Assembly (NCBI GenBank): GCA_004295015.1 | Contig: SHNE01000001.1 | Span: forward strand, 62,001 to 126,000 | DNA: 64,000 nucleotides | Reading direction: 5' to 3' | DNA from: Bacteroidota bacterium | GTDB lineage: Bacteria > Bacteroidota > Bacteroidia > AKYH767-A > 2013-40CM-41-45 | In this document: piece by piece, positions 46,221 to 56,033 of the stretch | Layout of the letters: the number at the start of each line of letters is the position of its first letter | Position numbering within the stretch: position 1 is the first letter of the stretch | The notes under the pieces: generated by a model | Databases searched by the model: none | Told to the model about the DNA's origin: nothing | Seen by the model: only the letters and a program-made list of their open reading frames with translations | Program-made: the position numbers and the translations under genes

Positions 46221-46721
46221 ATGACACTTTATCAATCCATTCTCGAATCACCTCTTGGCTCTATTCGCATTCGTGCAAATGAGGAAGCAATTACAGAGGT
46301 ACATTTTCTGGAAGAGAAGGAATTAAATGATCCTAATCTTAAAGAGGATAAATCAAATCCATTGCTCCAAACCTGCAAAGAAGAGCTAAGTGCATATTTC
46401 AATGGAGGCCTGACTTCATTTTCTGTTCCTGTTCAACAGGAAGGCAGCGAATTCCAACAATCTGTATGGGCTGAATTATTGAATATTCCCTATGGGAAAA
46501 CGATTTCTTATCTTGATCTTTCCAAACGCATCGGCGATGTAAAAGCAATTCGTGCCGCGGGAACAAGTAATGGAAAAAACAAAATTGCCATCATCGTTCC
46601 TTGTCACCGCGTTATTGGAACAAATGGCTCACTAACCGGCTATGCCGGCGGATTAGGCAGAAAACAATGGCTTTTGGAGCAAGAGATGAAGGTAATGCAT
46701 GGGGTGTTGACCTTGTTTTGA
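46221..46721 (+). CDS. ogt: Methylated-DNA--protein-cysteine methyltransferase
   Basis: A 166-residue enzyme started at ATG 46221 (MTLYQSILESPLG); the open frame extends to a TTG at 46200. The acceptor Cys is C128 in IIVPCHRVIGTNG, preceded by IPYGKTISYLDLSKRIG and followed by LTGYAGGLGRKQWLLEQE. It repairs O6-alkylguanine and O4-alkylthymine by irreversible transfer to the Cys. The small N-terminal domain and lack of an AraC-like part make it Ogt-type. It is the active partner of the ATL protein encoded at 39261-39617. Confidence 0.93.
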   Translation: MTLYQSILESPLGSIRIRANEEAITEVHFLEEKELNDPNLKEDKSNPLLQTCKEELSAYFNGGLTSFSVPVQQEGSEFQQSVWAELLNIPYGKTISYLDLSKRIGDVKAIRAAGTSNGKNKIAIIVPCHRVIGTNGSLTGYAGGLGRKQWLLEQEMKVMHGVLTLF

Positions 46722-46837
46722 CTTTGATTTATCAGATCCGCGGGATTTTACTGGGTGTTTCTGTGACTTTTTCTCACACAGGTTCTTTTACACCATCTGT
46801 ACCTAAACATTTCGTTATTAAACCCTCCCTCAAAATT

Positions 46838-48037
46838 TCAATACAACATTCCGAACATCCACAAAGGAAGTACACCGGCTACAGGAGTTTCGATATCATC
46901 TTTTACAAGCCAGGCATTCTTTATATTCTTTATTTGCTTTAGCCCCTTTGCTTTCCCACCTACTTCAAACGTAAATTTATTATTTATGATAAAATCCCCA
47001 TGCTTCGGTAAGTGCACCTTGTAAAAAGGGTGAACCTGAGAGAGGAAAAACGTTTCTCTTAATGCCCCCTTTTCAACTTGTTCCTCTGCCAATGCATACA
47101 ATAAGTTTGTATTATTCAAGAATATTTTCTCCGGTTTTTGTAATGCGGTGATACTTGGACCTGAGGGATAAAGTAAATTTATAATCTTTGCTTGCTCCAG
47201 ATAATGCAAGTAATTGTTCATTGTATTCCTGTGGATACCTGTCTTCTCCGCAAGCGACGTAAGATTGGGTTTGAAAGGAACTTGTTGAGCAATCACATAA
47301 ATAAGCTGCAGCATTTTTTTAGCATTTCGAATATCAAAATCCGACAACTCTGCCATATCATACTCTATGATAGTCCGGATGAGTTGAGTAATTTTTTGAT
47401 GTACAGATTCTGAATCTTCAACCACAAAAGGGTAATATCCATTTCTCAGGTAATTATCCAAGTGTTGCATAGGCCTGAAATCATTCGGTACATTCTTCTT
47501 GATTTGCCCCGGATCCGACAACAATGTTTCGATACTAAATGCCGGTATTGTCAGAATATTCCTCAGTGAAAGATACTCCCGGAATGACAAGCCCGGTAGT
47601 TCATAGATCAGAGCTCTTCTGCTTAAGTCACCTTGCTGCTTCGAAATATTGATAATCGACGAACCTGTAAATACAATTTTAAGGTCGGGGAAAAAATCAT
47701 AAATATTCTTTATTTCGGCTGACCAGTTTTCATACTTATGTACTTCATCCAATACCAGAATTTTTCCACCCTGCCTGTGAAAATCTTTAACTGCTTCCTT
47801 TAAAGAATTTTGGGTAAAGTACAGATCGTCCAGTGAAAAGTAGGCTGCTTTATTTGCAGGTAAATTCTGTTGCTTTAACCACTGTAGTACTAAAGTAGTT
47901 TTTCCTGTCCCTCTGGCACCTTTGATTCCTATCAGGCGATTATTCCACCTGATTACGTCGAATAGACATCGTTTGAAATCCAGTGAGGTATGTGCCAGCA
48001 GGTTCTCTGATTGTTCCAGCAATGCGATCATTGACAT
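46838..48037 (-). CDS. AAA-type ATPase with DUF4143
   Basis: A 399-residue P-loop ATPase. Walker A is GIKGARGTGKTTLV near residue 38, Walker B is ILVLDEVHKY near 93, and the sensor segment VFTGSS follows near 121. A winged-helix-like region with LAEKTGIHRNTMNNYLHYLEQ near 268 leads into the DUF4143 C-terminal part, which often resembles an inactive nuclease fold (FEVGGKAKGLKQI). These genes are widespread and patchy in Bacteroidota, are often laterally exchanged, and have no settled role. It is preceded by a cluster of TGCA palindromes at 48065-48195 that may be its operator. Confidence 0.88.
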   Translation of the reverse strand: MSMIALLEQSENLLAHTSLDFKRCLFDVIRWNNRLIGIKGARGTGKTTLVLQWLKQQNLPANKAAYFSLDDLYFTQNSLKEAVKDFHRQGGKILVLDEVHKYENWSAEIKNIYDFFPDLKIVFTGSSIINISKQQGDLSRRALIYELPGLSFREYLSLRNILTIPAFSIETLLSDPGQIKKNVPNDFRPMQHLDNYLRNGYYPFVVEDSESVHQKITQLIRTIIEYDMAELSDFDIRNAKKMLQLIYVIAQQVPFKPNLTSLAEKTGIHRNTMNNYLHYLEQAKIINLLYPSGPSITALQKPEKIFLNNTNLLYALAEEQVEKGALRETFFLSQVHPFYKVHLPKHGDFIINNKFTFEVGGKAKGLKQIKNIKNAWLVKDDIETPVAGVLPLWMFGMLY

Positions 48038-48064
48038 ATTTCTTTACACAATATTACGACATTT

Positions 48065-48195
48065 TGCACATTTAGTTATGCATATTATGCATATTTTTGC
48101 ATTCTTAATTATGCATTTCATGACCATACCTGAATTCTAAGCTAATAATACGTCATTATGCACTTTTAAATGTGCAATTTAATCATTTTATTGCA
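48065..48195. promoter_or_regulatory. Cluster of eight TGCA-centred palindromes upstream of the ATPase gene
   Basis: TGCA occurs at 48065, 48079, 48088, 48098, 48112, 48159, 48173 and 48192, with ATGCATATTATGCAT and TGCAC(8 nt)GTGCA as the clearest palindromes. The region is the promoter space between the dnaE stop and the ATPase start, and the last copy lies in the dnaE end. It looks like a multi-site operator. Confidence 0.4.
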
Positions 48196-51100
48196 TATTA
48201 AGAAGTGCATTACTTGTAGCACTAGTTTTTGTCACGACTGCCTTCTTCTCCACATCATCCCTCCCCAAGGTCTCCAATTTAAACATTGCATTCACCACCA
48301 TGCTGCAAAAGCCAAACTCTTCATCGACTTTTCCGCGGATGCGGTAGACGCCCTTTCCACGAAACGGAAACTGTTCAACAACTTTAGGGAAATGTGTGGT
48401 GTCGAAGAAAAAGCCTTGCTGGTCGAGGAAGGTGGCGAACATCATGGTTTCGCGCTTCACGGTGCTGGTGTATTTGATGGTGACGAGGTAACCGATGAGT
48501 TCTATTTCTTTACCGACATTTTTTTTCAGGTCGGTGGCAAGCAAAATATTCGTTAGCGGCTCACGGAGCAATTCAAAAGGAGAACACAGCGGGAAGCCGA
48601 TGATTTCAATTTCATCCAGGGCATCGTCATAAGCGCCATGATGTAATGGTGGCAGCGTAAAATTTTTCACGCCGACATCAAAGAGCTCAGCTTTTACTTC
48701 TGTTTTCTTTTCTGAGCCGACAAGAATATGAATGTCCCAGAGCAATTGTTTCTTGCTTCGTCCTGTAAAACGAAAGGCGCCGATGCGGATAAGAATACGA
48801 AGCTGTTCTACTGCAATGCCGACGCGCTTCATAAAATCAGCGAGGCTCAGATACGGACCGTGTTGATTTCGTTCGTCCAGAATATCGTCGGCGACTTTCT
48901 TCTCCATCTCGCCCAGGTGAATAAAGCCCAGATAAATATCATCACCATATATTGTCGTTGTGTACTCACTTTTGTTTACACAAGGAGCATGAATCTCTGC
49001 ACCCGACATGCGAGCTTCATGCACATAAAATTCTGTTCTATAAAAACCACCGAAATTATTAATCACGCCTACCATAAATTCTTTTGGGTAATGCGCTTTC
49101 AGGTAAAGACTTTGGTAACTCTCCACTGCATAAGAAGCGGAATGTCCTTTTGAAAAAGAATAGCCTGCGAAACTTTCTATTTGTCGCCAGACTTCCTTCG
49201 TTGTCTCATCAGGATAACCACGTTCCTTACAGTTGCTAAAAAATCGATCCTGTATTTTTGCAAACTCATCGCGTGAGCGGAATTTACCTGACATTCCTCG
49301 TCGTAATACGTCGGACTCAGAAAGTGACAGTCCGGCGAAATGATGCGCTACTTTAATAACATCTTCCTGATAAACCATGATGCCATAGGTTTCTTCCATC
49401 AGTTCTTTCATGAGCGGATGAATGTATGTTCTCCGTGCAGGATCATGTGTCCGCAAAATATATTCCCGCATCATCCCCGACTTCGCCACACCCGGACGAA
49501 TAATGGAACTCGCTGCGACAAGCTGAATGTATGTATCTACTCTTAGTTTTTTCAGCAGCATGCGCATGGCAGGACTCTCCACATAAAAACATCCCATACA
49601 ACGACCATCGCGAATGAGTGCTTTGATCTTCTCATCTTTCTTAAATGCAGCGATGTTATGAATGTCGATGTCAATACCACGGTTGCGTTTTACAATTTCT
49701 ACGGCTTCTTTGATATGGCCGAGTCCGCGCTGACTGAGAATGTCATATTTATACAAGCCAATATCCTCCGACTCCAGCATACTGAACTGAGTTGTCGGAT
49801 AACCCTTCGGTGGCATATTGGTCGCTGTGTACCATGTGACAGGTTTTTCAGAGATAAGCACTCCTCCGGCATGAATACTCAGGTGACTCGGAAAATCAAT
49901 GATGCGTGTCGCATAGAGTCGTATCAACCGGCTGATCTGATCAGGAGTATCAGGATGACGGCGGTTGTCGATGAGGGAATCGATTTCAGCTTTTGGAAGG
50001 CCGAAAACTTTTCCCAACTCACGCACAATAGCTTTGAACTGAAAAGTTGAATAGGTAGCAAGCAAGGCTACATGCTCTCGACCATGCCGGCGAAAAATAT
50101 AATCGGTAATATCATCACGATCTTTCCAGGAGAAATCAAGATCGAAATCGGGCGGACTGGTACGATAGGGATTAATGAAGCGTTCGAAATACAAATCAAG
50201 ATCGATTGGATCCACATCGGTGATGCGCAGGCAATAGGCAACGATGCTGTTCGCTCCACTTCCTCTGCCGACGTAAAAATATCCCTTGTGTTGTGCATAA
50301 CGAACGATGTCCCAGTTGATGAGAAAATACGGAGCGAAGCCCAGGTCCGTGATCATCTGCAATTCCTTATCGACACGCTCACGCACAGCATCACTTGCAG
50401 CACCATAGCGTAATTCCATACCCTTGTATGTTTCTCTGCGAAGAATTGATTTGTCAAGAATTTTACTTCCGGAAAAATTTTGTTTGTTTTTACTTTCATG
50501 GTAATCAAAAGCAATTCCACAAACCCGGAGAATACGTTTCGTGTTTTCGACGAGCGAGGGAAATTCGGCATAAGAATGTTCAAGCTGTTCCTCAGGCATC
50601 ATGATTTCAGAAGGAGAAGCAGTATCTCCTGCATGAATTTTACTGAGCAAGGTATTGTTGGCAACAGCACGCAAAAGTCTGTGCGTATTGAAATCACCAG
50701 GATTACGGAAGGTAACGGGCTGCCATACAACAAGGCGAGAAATTTGCTTCACGAAAGGAGAAAATCGAAGTCGTGTAAGCTGATCCGTTTGCACTCCGAT
50801 GAAGCAAGGAAAAGATTTTTGAGCCAGGGGGCGCAAGGTATTTTTCATCTCTTCATCGGCACGCAAGAATCTTTCGAAGGGAATGATCCAGAAAACATTC
50901 TCTGTAATTGGAGGGAGGTCAGGAATCTCGGGCACTTCATTTGTTCCGTGGCGCAGGCAATGTGTGAGAAATTCATTCAGCTCGTGGAAGCCTTCATTGT
51001 TCTTGGCGATTCCAACAAAGCACTGCAGGTTTCCTCTGCGAAAATCAATACCTACTATCGGTTCAACTCCGTACTTTGGCGCGAGGCGAATAAAGTCCAA

Positions 51101-51232
51101 GACGCCTGATGTATTATTAATATCAGTGAGCACTAATTTCCGTACAGCACAACGCTGCGCTTCTGCAAGCAATTGCTCGACACTTAGGGTGCCGTATTTA
51201 AGACTGAAATAAGAATGACAGTTGAGGTACAT
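48188..51232 (-). CDS. DNA polymerase III alpha subunit, short DnaE-type (second polymerase)
   Basis: A C-family polymerase of 1014 residues when started at 51232 (MYLNCHSYFSLKYGT). The N-terminal PHP domain (about 1-220; FVGIAKNNEGFHEL) precedes the palm with PDFDLDFSW near 362 and the fingers; a helix-hairpin-helix and an OB domain (IELIGYLVTIKY) are at the C-terminus. Bacteroidota main replicases are usually about 1200-1450 residues, so this shorter one is probably the second, translesion-type enzyme. It is on the same strand as dinB at the window end, which fits the family habit of pairing with a Y-family polymerase, but 11.8 kb lies between them. Confidence 0.88.
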   Translation of the reverse strand: MYLNCHSYFSLKYGTLSVEQLLAEAQRCAVRKLVLTDINNTSGVLDFIRLAPKYGVEPIVGIDFRRGNLQCFVGIAKNNEGFHELNEFLTHCLRHGTNEVPEIPDLPPITENVFWIIPFERFLRADEEMKNTLRPLAQKSFPCFIGVQTDQLTRLRFSPFVKQISRLVVWQPVTFRNPGDFNTHRLLRAVANNTLLSKIHAGDTASPSEIMMPEEQLEHSYAEFPSLVENTKRILRVCGIAFDYHESKNKQNFSGSKILDKSILRRETYKGMELRYGAASDAVRERVDKELQMITDLGFAPYFLINWDIVRYAQHKGYFYVGRGSGANSIVAYCLRITDVDPIDLDLYFERFINPYRTSPPDFDLDFSWKDRDDITDYIFRRHGREHVALLATYSTFQFKAIVRELGKVFGLPKAEIDSLIDNRRHPDTPDQISRLIRLYATRIIDFPSHLSIHAGGVLISEKPVTWYTATNMPPKGYPTTQFSMLESEDIGLYKYDILSQRGLGHIKEAVEIVKRNRGIDIDIHNIAAFKKDEKIKALIRDGRCMGCFYVESPAMRMLLKKLRVDTYIQLVAASSIIRPGVAKSGMMREYILRTHDPARRTYIHPLMKELMEETYGIMVYQEDVIKVAHHFAGLSLSESDVLRRGMSGKFRSRDEFAKIQDRFFSNCKERGYPDETTKEVWRQIESFAGYSFSKGHSASYAVESYQSLYLKAHYPKEFMVGVINNFGGFYRTEFYVHEARMSGAEIHAPCVNKSEYTTTIYGDDIYLGFIHLGEMEKKVADDILDERNQHGPYLSLADFMKRVGIAVEQLRILIRIGAFRFTGRSKKQLLWDIHILVGSEKKTEVKAELFDVGVKNFTLPPLHHGAYDDALDEIEIIGFPLCSPFELLREPLTNILLATDLKKNVGKEIELIGYLVTIKYTSTVKRETMMFATFLDQQGFFFDTTHFPKVVEQFPFRGKGVYRIRGKVDEEFGFCSMVVNAMFKLETLGRDDVEKKAVVTKTSATSNALLNMQ

Positions 51233-51339
51233 GTTAATAAGATGCAGGGTGTGCAGGAATATATCTTCCGCAGAGCAGTTAGATTGCAAAACAATCTATC
51301 GGCCTGTTTGTATGATAATCATTTTTTGAAGTATAAAAA

Positions 51340-51392
51340 AACATCTGATGCGGCGAGAAAGCAAGGAAAAGGCGTTGCTGCATTCAGATGTT
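51340..51392 (-). terminator. Long hairpin with T-run upstream of dnaE (terminator or attenuator)
   Basis: AACATCTGA and TCAGATGTT pair in a 9-bp perfect stem that extends through TGC/GCA after a single bulge; on the minus strand it is followed by seven T. It lies 108 bp before the dnaE start and would stop minus-strand transcription. No minus-strand gene lies just upstream, so it may be a leader attenuator of dnaE or the end of a small RNA. The rest of 51233-51513 has no gene that I can see. Confidence 0.6.
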
Positions 51393-51513
51393 AAACCCAT
51401 AAAATAGAGGAATTTGAACAAAATTGAAGGTTAATAAAAATAATTTAGTTTTAACCAACATGGCACGATTCAATTCCTACATTTATTGAAATTTAACCTT
51501 TTAAATATTTGTT

Positions 51514-54430
51514 ATGAAAAAGAAATTTCCCCCCCCCCCCCGCAGTATTTCTGTTTTTATTGCTCTTAACTTTTAATCTTTCAACGGCACAATGTCCAAA
51601 TCTAAGTATTAGAGGACCTCGAACCGCTTGTGAACTTCCTGTAAATTATACATATCATGTTACGAACGGTTCAGCTGGCACTTGGCATGTAAGTGGAGGG
51701 TTTGTATACTCGCAAGGCACCTCAGGGACGGAACCTTTTGCAGTAATTAAGTGGGTTGCTGATACGGTCCCACACTTTCTGGTTTACTCTGAAGGTGCTT
51801 GCAGTGACACAATTTTTTTACAGCCTTGTTGCGCACCTATATTGTCCGATGATCTTGTCATAACTGATCTTTCAAGTAGAGATTATTCTCCCGGAAACTT
51901 TGCAACAACTATTGGTGGGAGTTATGACCCAAGCAACCTTACTCTGACTGTGGAGCCGATTGCACCAGCAACGAGAAAGCAGGTTTTCATCAATGGTGAA
52001 TTGGATGTTTCCAAAACACTTTCCGCAAGCATAACACTGAAATTTGAAAATTGTGATATCTTTATGGGACAAGGTTCAGTAATATATTGTTGGTTTATCG
52101 AGTTTGAAAATTGTAATGTTCAAGGGAGGTGTGGAATGTGGGAAGGAATTAATCCTAGCAACCATGGTAAAATCAAAGCATTAAATTCTCAGTTTAGTGA
52201 TGCAGAATTCTGTATGACAATTTTTGATGTGGAAGCAACCATCCAACTGAAGAATGTTGATTTCTATAGGAATTTTGTATCTATTTATGCTCCGGCTAAA
52301 TCAAGCGCCAATTCCTTCGGTTACAATATTACCCCCGCAGTGAATTCCTACATTGAATATACAAGATTTGATGGATCAAATCCTATTACCCTACCACCTT
52401 ACATTGGGCAATGGGGTATTCCAAAAGCTCAGAAAAGTTTTTCAGGGATGTATTTAAATAATCTTAGAAGACCTTTTCTGGGCGGTAGTGCCTTTGATAG
52501 AGTTTTTATGATTCCATTCAGTCGTGACGAGAATTTTACTACCGAATTTGCTGATTTACATTACGGAATTTATGCTGTGAACTCTGACATAGAAGTTTAC
52601 AATTGCATTTTTGAAAGGATGCAAGAAGTAACAGCATACCGTGGAAGAAACTACAGATATGGTGGTTGTGCTATTTTATCAAGGTGCACACCGGGTTCAG
52701 GTCCAAGATTTTTACACGTAGGCGATGATCATGATAATGAGAATGCATTGGAATATAAAAATCACTTTTGGGATTGCCGCTTCGGAGTGGTGACTGAAAA
52801 TTCAGTAAATAGCTATGTTGCTTTCAATGAGTTTTCAGCTACAGGTAATTTAACCGGGCCTTCTGGAACAGGGATATATCTTAAAGATGCCGATAACAGA
52901 CAAATAACAATTAAGAACAATCAATTTACAGAACAGAACCCCAATATTTATGGCATCTATTCTTCAACTGCGATTGCTATTTCAAGTATTACCCAGACAC
53001 GAAAAATCCTAAATATTTCTAATAACGACTTCCACAACCAAAAAGTAGGTATTTACCTTCAAAACTGTAAAGGTCGACGACCTTCAGATCTAAGTTTTCT
53101 AGTTGAAGATAACACATTCGTTTGTGACCTAGATGCACTTGATTTTCCGAGGTATCAAAATAATATTATTGGCCTTTGGCTAAATAATACTGCTAATGGT
53201 TTAATCAGATTTAATCAATTTTATAGACCTGTACCATTGGCATCACAGCCTGGGAATTTCAAAAACCTTGTTTTTGGAATGAATGTAGTTGGTTCAACTG
53301 ATTTAACGATTGCATCAAATGATTTTACACAATACGGAACTTCAATTCGTATGGTGAGCTTGTGTTCCGGAACAATGTTAAAATGCAACAACATGTTTGC
53401 GAACGTGCAAGGTATCAGGTTAGATGTTGCTAGTTTGACTCCTCAAGGCAAACCTGGTGAAGCGTGGGATAATAAGTGGGATGAGTTTCCTGTTTCAAGT
53501 AGCCCATATAACCGATCAGATGGCACTGTAACCGCACCAGTCAATTGGTTTAATCGGGGTCAAGCAAATTCTACAAATGCACCTAATGTTTATAGCCCTG
53601 AGCCAGCTGACCCATCCGTAATTTGGCCTGTACCAAACCAGCCAAGTCCCGGTTGCTACTTGCCAAATCCTTTCGTAGATCTTGGAGGACGCAATCACCG
53701 CATAGCAAAGATTGTAAGTGGTGATATAGAGTACCTGATTTTCCCTGAGGAAACACGATACCTTGATAAAGAGTTTGCATATTATGCCTTGTTGGAAGAT
53801 ACGGTATTGCTGAACAGTAATCCTGATTATGGCGAGTATATCGATTCGCTTAATGCGATTGAATTTGGTGTATTCGAGGAAGCTGATGAGTTATATCAAA
53901 ATGGTGAACTTTTAGATGCCTTATCTGCACTTGGATTGAAGCCTGAAGGATCATTGATCGAGCAATATAAATACCGAACCCGCGAGATCTTTATGAATCA
54001 GAAATACAACGACGATGATAGACTGGTAGAGGAGGAAATAGAAGAACTAGGTACAATTGCATGGACTAATGCATGGGTAGGTGGTAGTGGAGTATTTGGC
54101 GCGAGACACCTTTTGGAAGAGCAAGTTTTTGACTTGGAAAATAATCTCAGAATTGGCCGTGCAATCAAAGACAAAAATGAGGCTGTTATTCCAATGAATG
54201 TATCACTGTATCCAAATCCAGCGCGAGAATCGGTAACTTTATTTTATGATGTTAATCCGAAGGATGTTTTAGAAATTAACATTCTAGACCTATCCGGTCG
54301 GTTAGTTTATCGTGAAACAATGAAATCGAACAAGCTTGATATAAACTCACTTAATAATGGAATATATTTACTACAGATTTTTATTAACCAACAATTGAAT
54401 ACTGTAACTAAACTTACAGTTTTAAAATAA
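51514..54430 (+). CDS. Secreted beta-helix protein with T9SS sorting domain; frame set by a poly-C tract
   Basis: The natural start is the ATG at 51514 (MKKKF then Pro codons). The 13-C tract at 51529-51541 puts the following frame out by one: as read, translation stops at 51574. With 12 or 15 C the frame continues with AVFLFLLLLTFNLSTAQ, a proper signal peptide, and an uninterrupted protein of about 970 residues. A TTG at 51560 would open the frame but would cut the signal. The body has beta-helix text (NNQFTEQNPNIYGIYSS, LNISNNDFHNQKVG), and a C-terminal sorting domain with YPNPARESVTLFYDV ends TVTKLTVLK. Surface or extracellular; function unknown. It may be phase-variable, or the C count may be an error. 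Confidence 0.8.
51529..51541 (+). repeat. Homopolymeric tract of 13 C inside signal-peptide codons
   Basis: Thirteen consecutive C follow codon 5 of the gene at 51514. The tract length decides whether the downstream frame is read. Nothing comparable is seen elsewhere in the window. Confidence 0.95.
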
Positions 54431-54437
54431 CCTAATA

Positions 54438-54466
54438 CAGGTGCATGTTATTTGGCCATGCACCTG
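54438..54466 (+). terminator. Perfect 10-bp hairpin between secreted-protein genes
   Basis: CAGGTGCATG and CATGCACCTG pair around a 9-nt loop, 8 bp after the stop at 54430 and 12 bp before the next ATG. Only a weak T-rich tail (TTAATTTAAT) follows, so it may be a leaky terminator, a processing signal or a leader structure for the next gene. Confidence 0.5.
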
Positions 54467-54477
54467 TTAATTTAATC

Positions 54478-55995
54478 ATGAAGCGAACTACATCAGTATT
54501 TATTTTTATGGCTGCACTTTATTTTCATGGAAGTGCCCAAATCCGCCGTGATGCTATCTGGTGCTTCGGTGATAGTGTATTGGTAGATTTTAATTATTCT
54601 CCTCCTCTGTTAGATTATTGCGCCACTCGAAGCAGAGGCTCTGCATGCTCAATTGCTGATAGCTTAGGTAATTTATTGTTTTATAGTCATACATCTTATA
54701 TCCCTTTTTGGCAAGCCGGACTAAGCCCCTTGGGCGTCGTTTTGAATAAAAATCATCAAGTGATGGAGAATGGAGATTCAATATACGGCGGAGCTTGGTA
54801 TAAAGAAATGGTAATTGTTCCTGATCCGGGAAATTCAGATCGATATTATTTGTTTCACACCGGAGTGACATTATATAACAAACTTTATTATTCAATTATA
54901 GATTTAACCTATAACGGTGCCCTCGGTAAAGTGGTTGAAAAAAATATTCTGGTTGCCCCATTGCCATTCAGAGGATTAACTGATGGACTAGCGGCCATCA
55001 AGCATGGTAATGGCAGGGATTGGTGGGTGATGTTCAGGCCGGTTAATTCTGACGGAACTCTGAACAATACTATTAGCAGATTATTGCTCACTTCAGACGG
55101 GGTTTCTCCATTAATTGATCAACAAATTGGCTACAGTACAAATGCAGGTTTTTTGAGGCTTTATTTTAATCATGAAGGAGATAAAATGGTTTTAATTGAT
55201 GTACTTGGATTGATAGAATTGTATGACTTTGATCGATGCACCGGACTATTAAGTAACCTTAAAACCATTCATCCCGAAAATCCCAATGTACCAATTGAAA
55301 CTTATTTTTGGTCAGCCGAATTTTCTTCTGATGATAGGGTGTTATATGTTTCAACCATATCCGTTCCTGTTTGCTTTCTTTATCAATACGATTTGACAGC
55401 AAGTAATATATCATCCACAAAGTTACTGCTTGACTCCATTAATTCACCTGGTGAAAATGGCGACCTTAGACTAGCACCTGATGGTAGGATTTATTGGGCT
55501 GGTTGGTATTACACCGGAACCTTCCCGTTTCCATATGATGACAGTACTTACAATCAATACAATATGTACCTCAGTGTTATCAATCAGCCTAATCAGCTTG
55601 GCCTCGCCTCCAATTTTCAGAAGTACAGTTTTTATCTTGGTGGTCATCGCAGTTATTTAGGTTTACCAAACAATCCTAATTACGAAATGATAGCCAAAGG
55701 CGGTTCAATATGTGATACGCTAGGTTTGCCAAATGCAGTTACTGAGAATGAGTTAAAAGGGAGGATTGCAGTGTTTCCAAATCCGGCCGGTTCATCAATC
55801 ACCATTTCATACGATGCAAATCAAAATGCTAAAACAGAAGTAAGAATAAGGGATTTAGCAGGGCGAGTTGTGCTTCAGCAATCCTTGAAATCAAATATGG
55901 TTGATGTGCGAATATTGGCTGATGGTGTATACCTGTTGCAACTTTATTTGAATGAACAATTTTATTCGATGGAGAAGATTACGATATTGAAATAA
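54478..55995 (+). CDS. Secreted propeller-like protein with T9SS sorting domain (paralogue 1)
   Basis: Started at ATG 54478 (MKRTTSVFIFM) so that the signal peptide (ends HGSAQ) is N-terminal. The 505-residue product has the repeat layout of a recurrent Bacteroidota family: WCFGDSVLVDFNYSPPLLDY, SIADSLGNLLFYSH, NKNHQVMENGDS, MVIVPDPGNSDRYYLFHT, a KHGNGRDWWVMF block and RLAPDGRIYWAG near residue 335. This suggests a beta-propeller. The C-terminal sorting domain has VFPNPAGSSITISYD and ends MEKITILK. It is 47% or so like the next gene by eye, and shares a nearly identical 122-bp DNA tract with it. Function unknown. Confidence 0.88.
   Translation: MKRTTSVFIFMAALYFHGSAQIRRDAIWCFGDSVLVDFNYSPPLLDYCATRSRGSACSIADSLGNLLFYSHTSYIPFWQAGLSPLGVVLNKNHQVMENGDSIYGGAWYKEMVIVPDPGNSDRYYLFHTGVTLYNKLYYSIIDLTYNGALGKVVEKNILVAPLPFRGLTDGLAAIKHGNGRDWWVMFRPVNSDGTLNNTISRLLLTSDGVSPLIDQQIGYSTNAGFLRLYFNHEGDKMVLIDVLGLIELYDFDRCTGLLSNLKTIHPENPNVPIETYFWSAEFSSDDRVLYVSTISVPVCFLYQYDLTASNISSTKLLLDSINSPGENGDLRLAPDGRIYWAGWYYTGTFPFPYDDSTYNQYNMYLSVINQPNQLGLASNFQKYSFYLGGHRSYLGLPNNPNYEMIAKGGSICDTLGLPNAVTENELKGRIAVFPNPAGSSITISYDANQNAKTEVRIRDLAGRVVLQQSLKSNMVDVRILADGVYLLQLYLNEQFYSMEKITILK
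54538..54659 (+). repeat. 122-bp near-identical direct repeat, copy 1
   Basis: From CAAATCCGCC to CAATTGCTGA this is identical to 56091-56212 except at 54648. The flanks differ freely, including at synonymous sites. Confidence 0.9.
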
Positions 55996-56033
55996 GGAAA
56001 TCTAGCCAATTCAAAGGCTTATAATTTTTTTTA

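Noticed and set aside
50480..51109. 209-codon plus-strand gene inside dnaE
   Set aside because: It is antisense to the PHP and palm region of an intact polymerase and has no domain signal.
51560..54430. TTG at 51560 as the real start of the beta-helix protein
   Set aside because: It would remove the basic start and most of the hydrophobic core of an otherwise perfect signal peptide that begins at ATG 51514.
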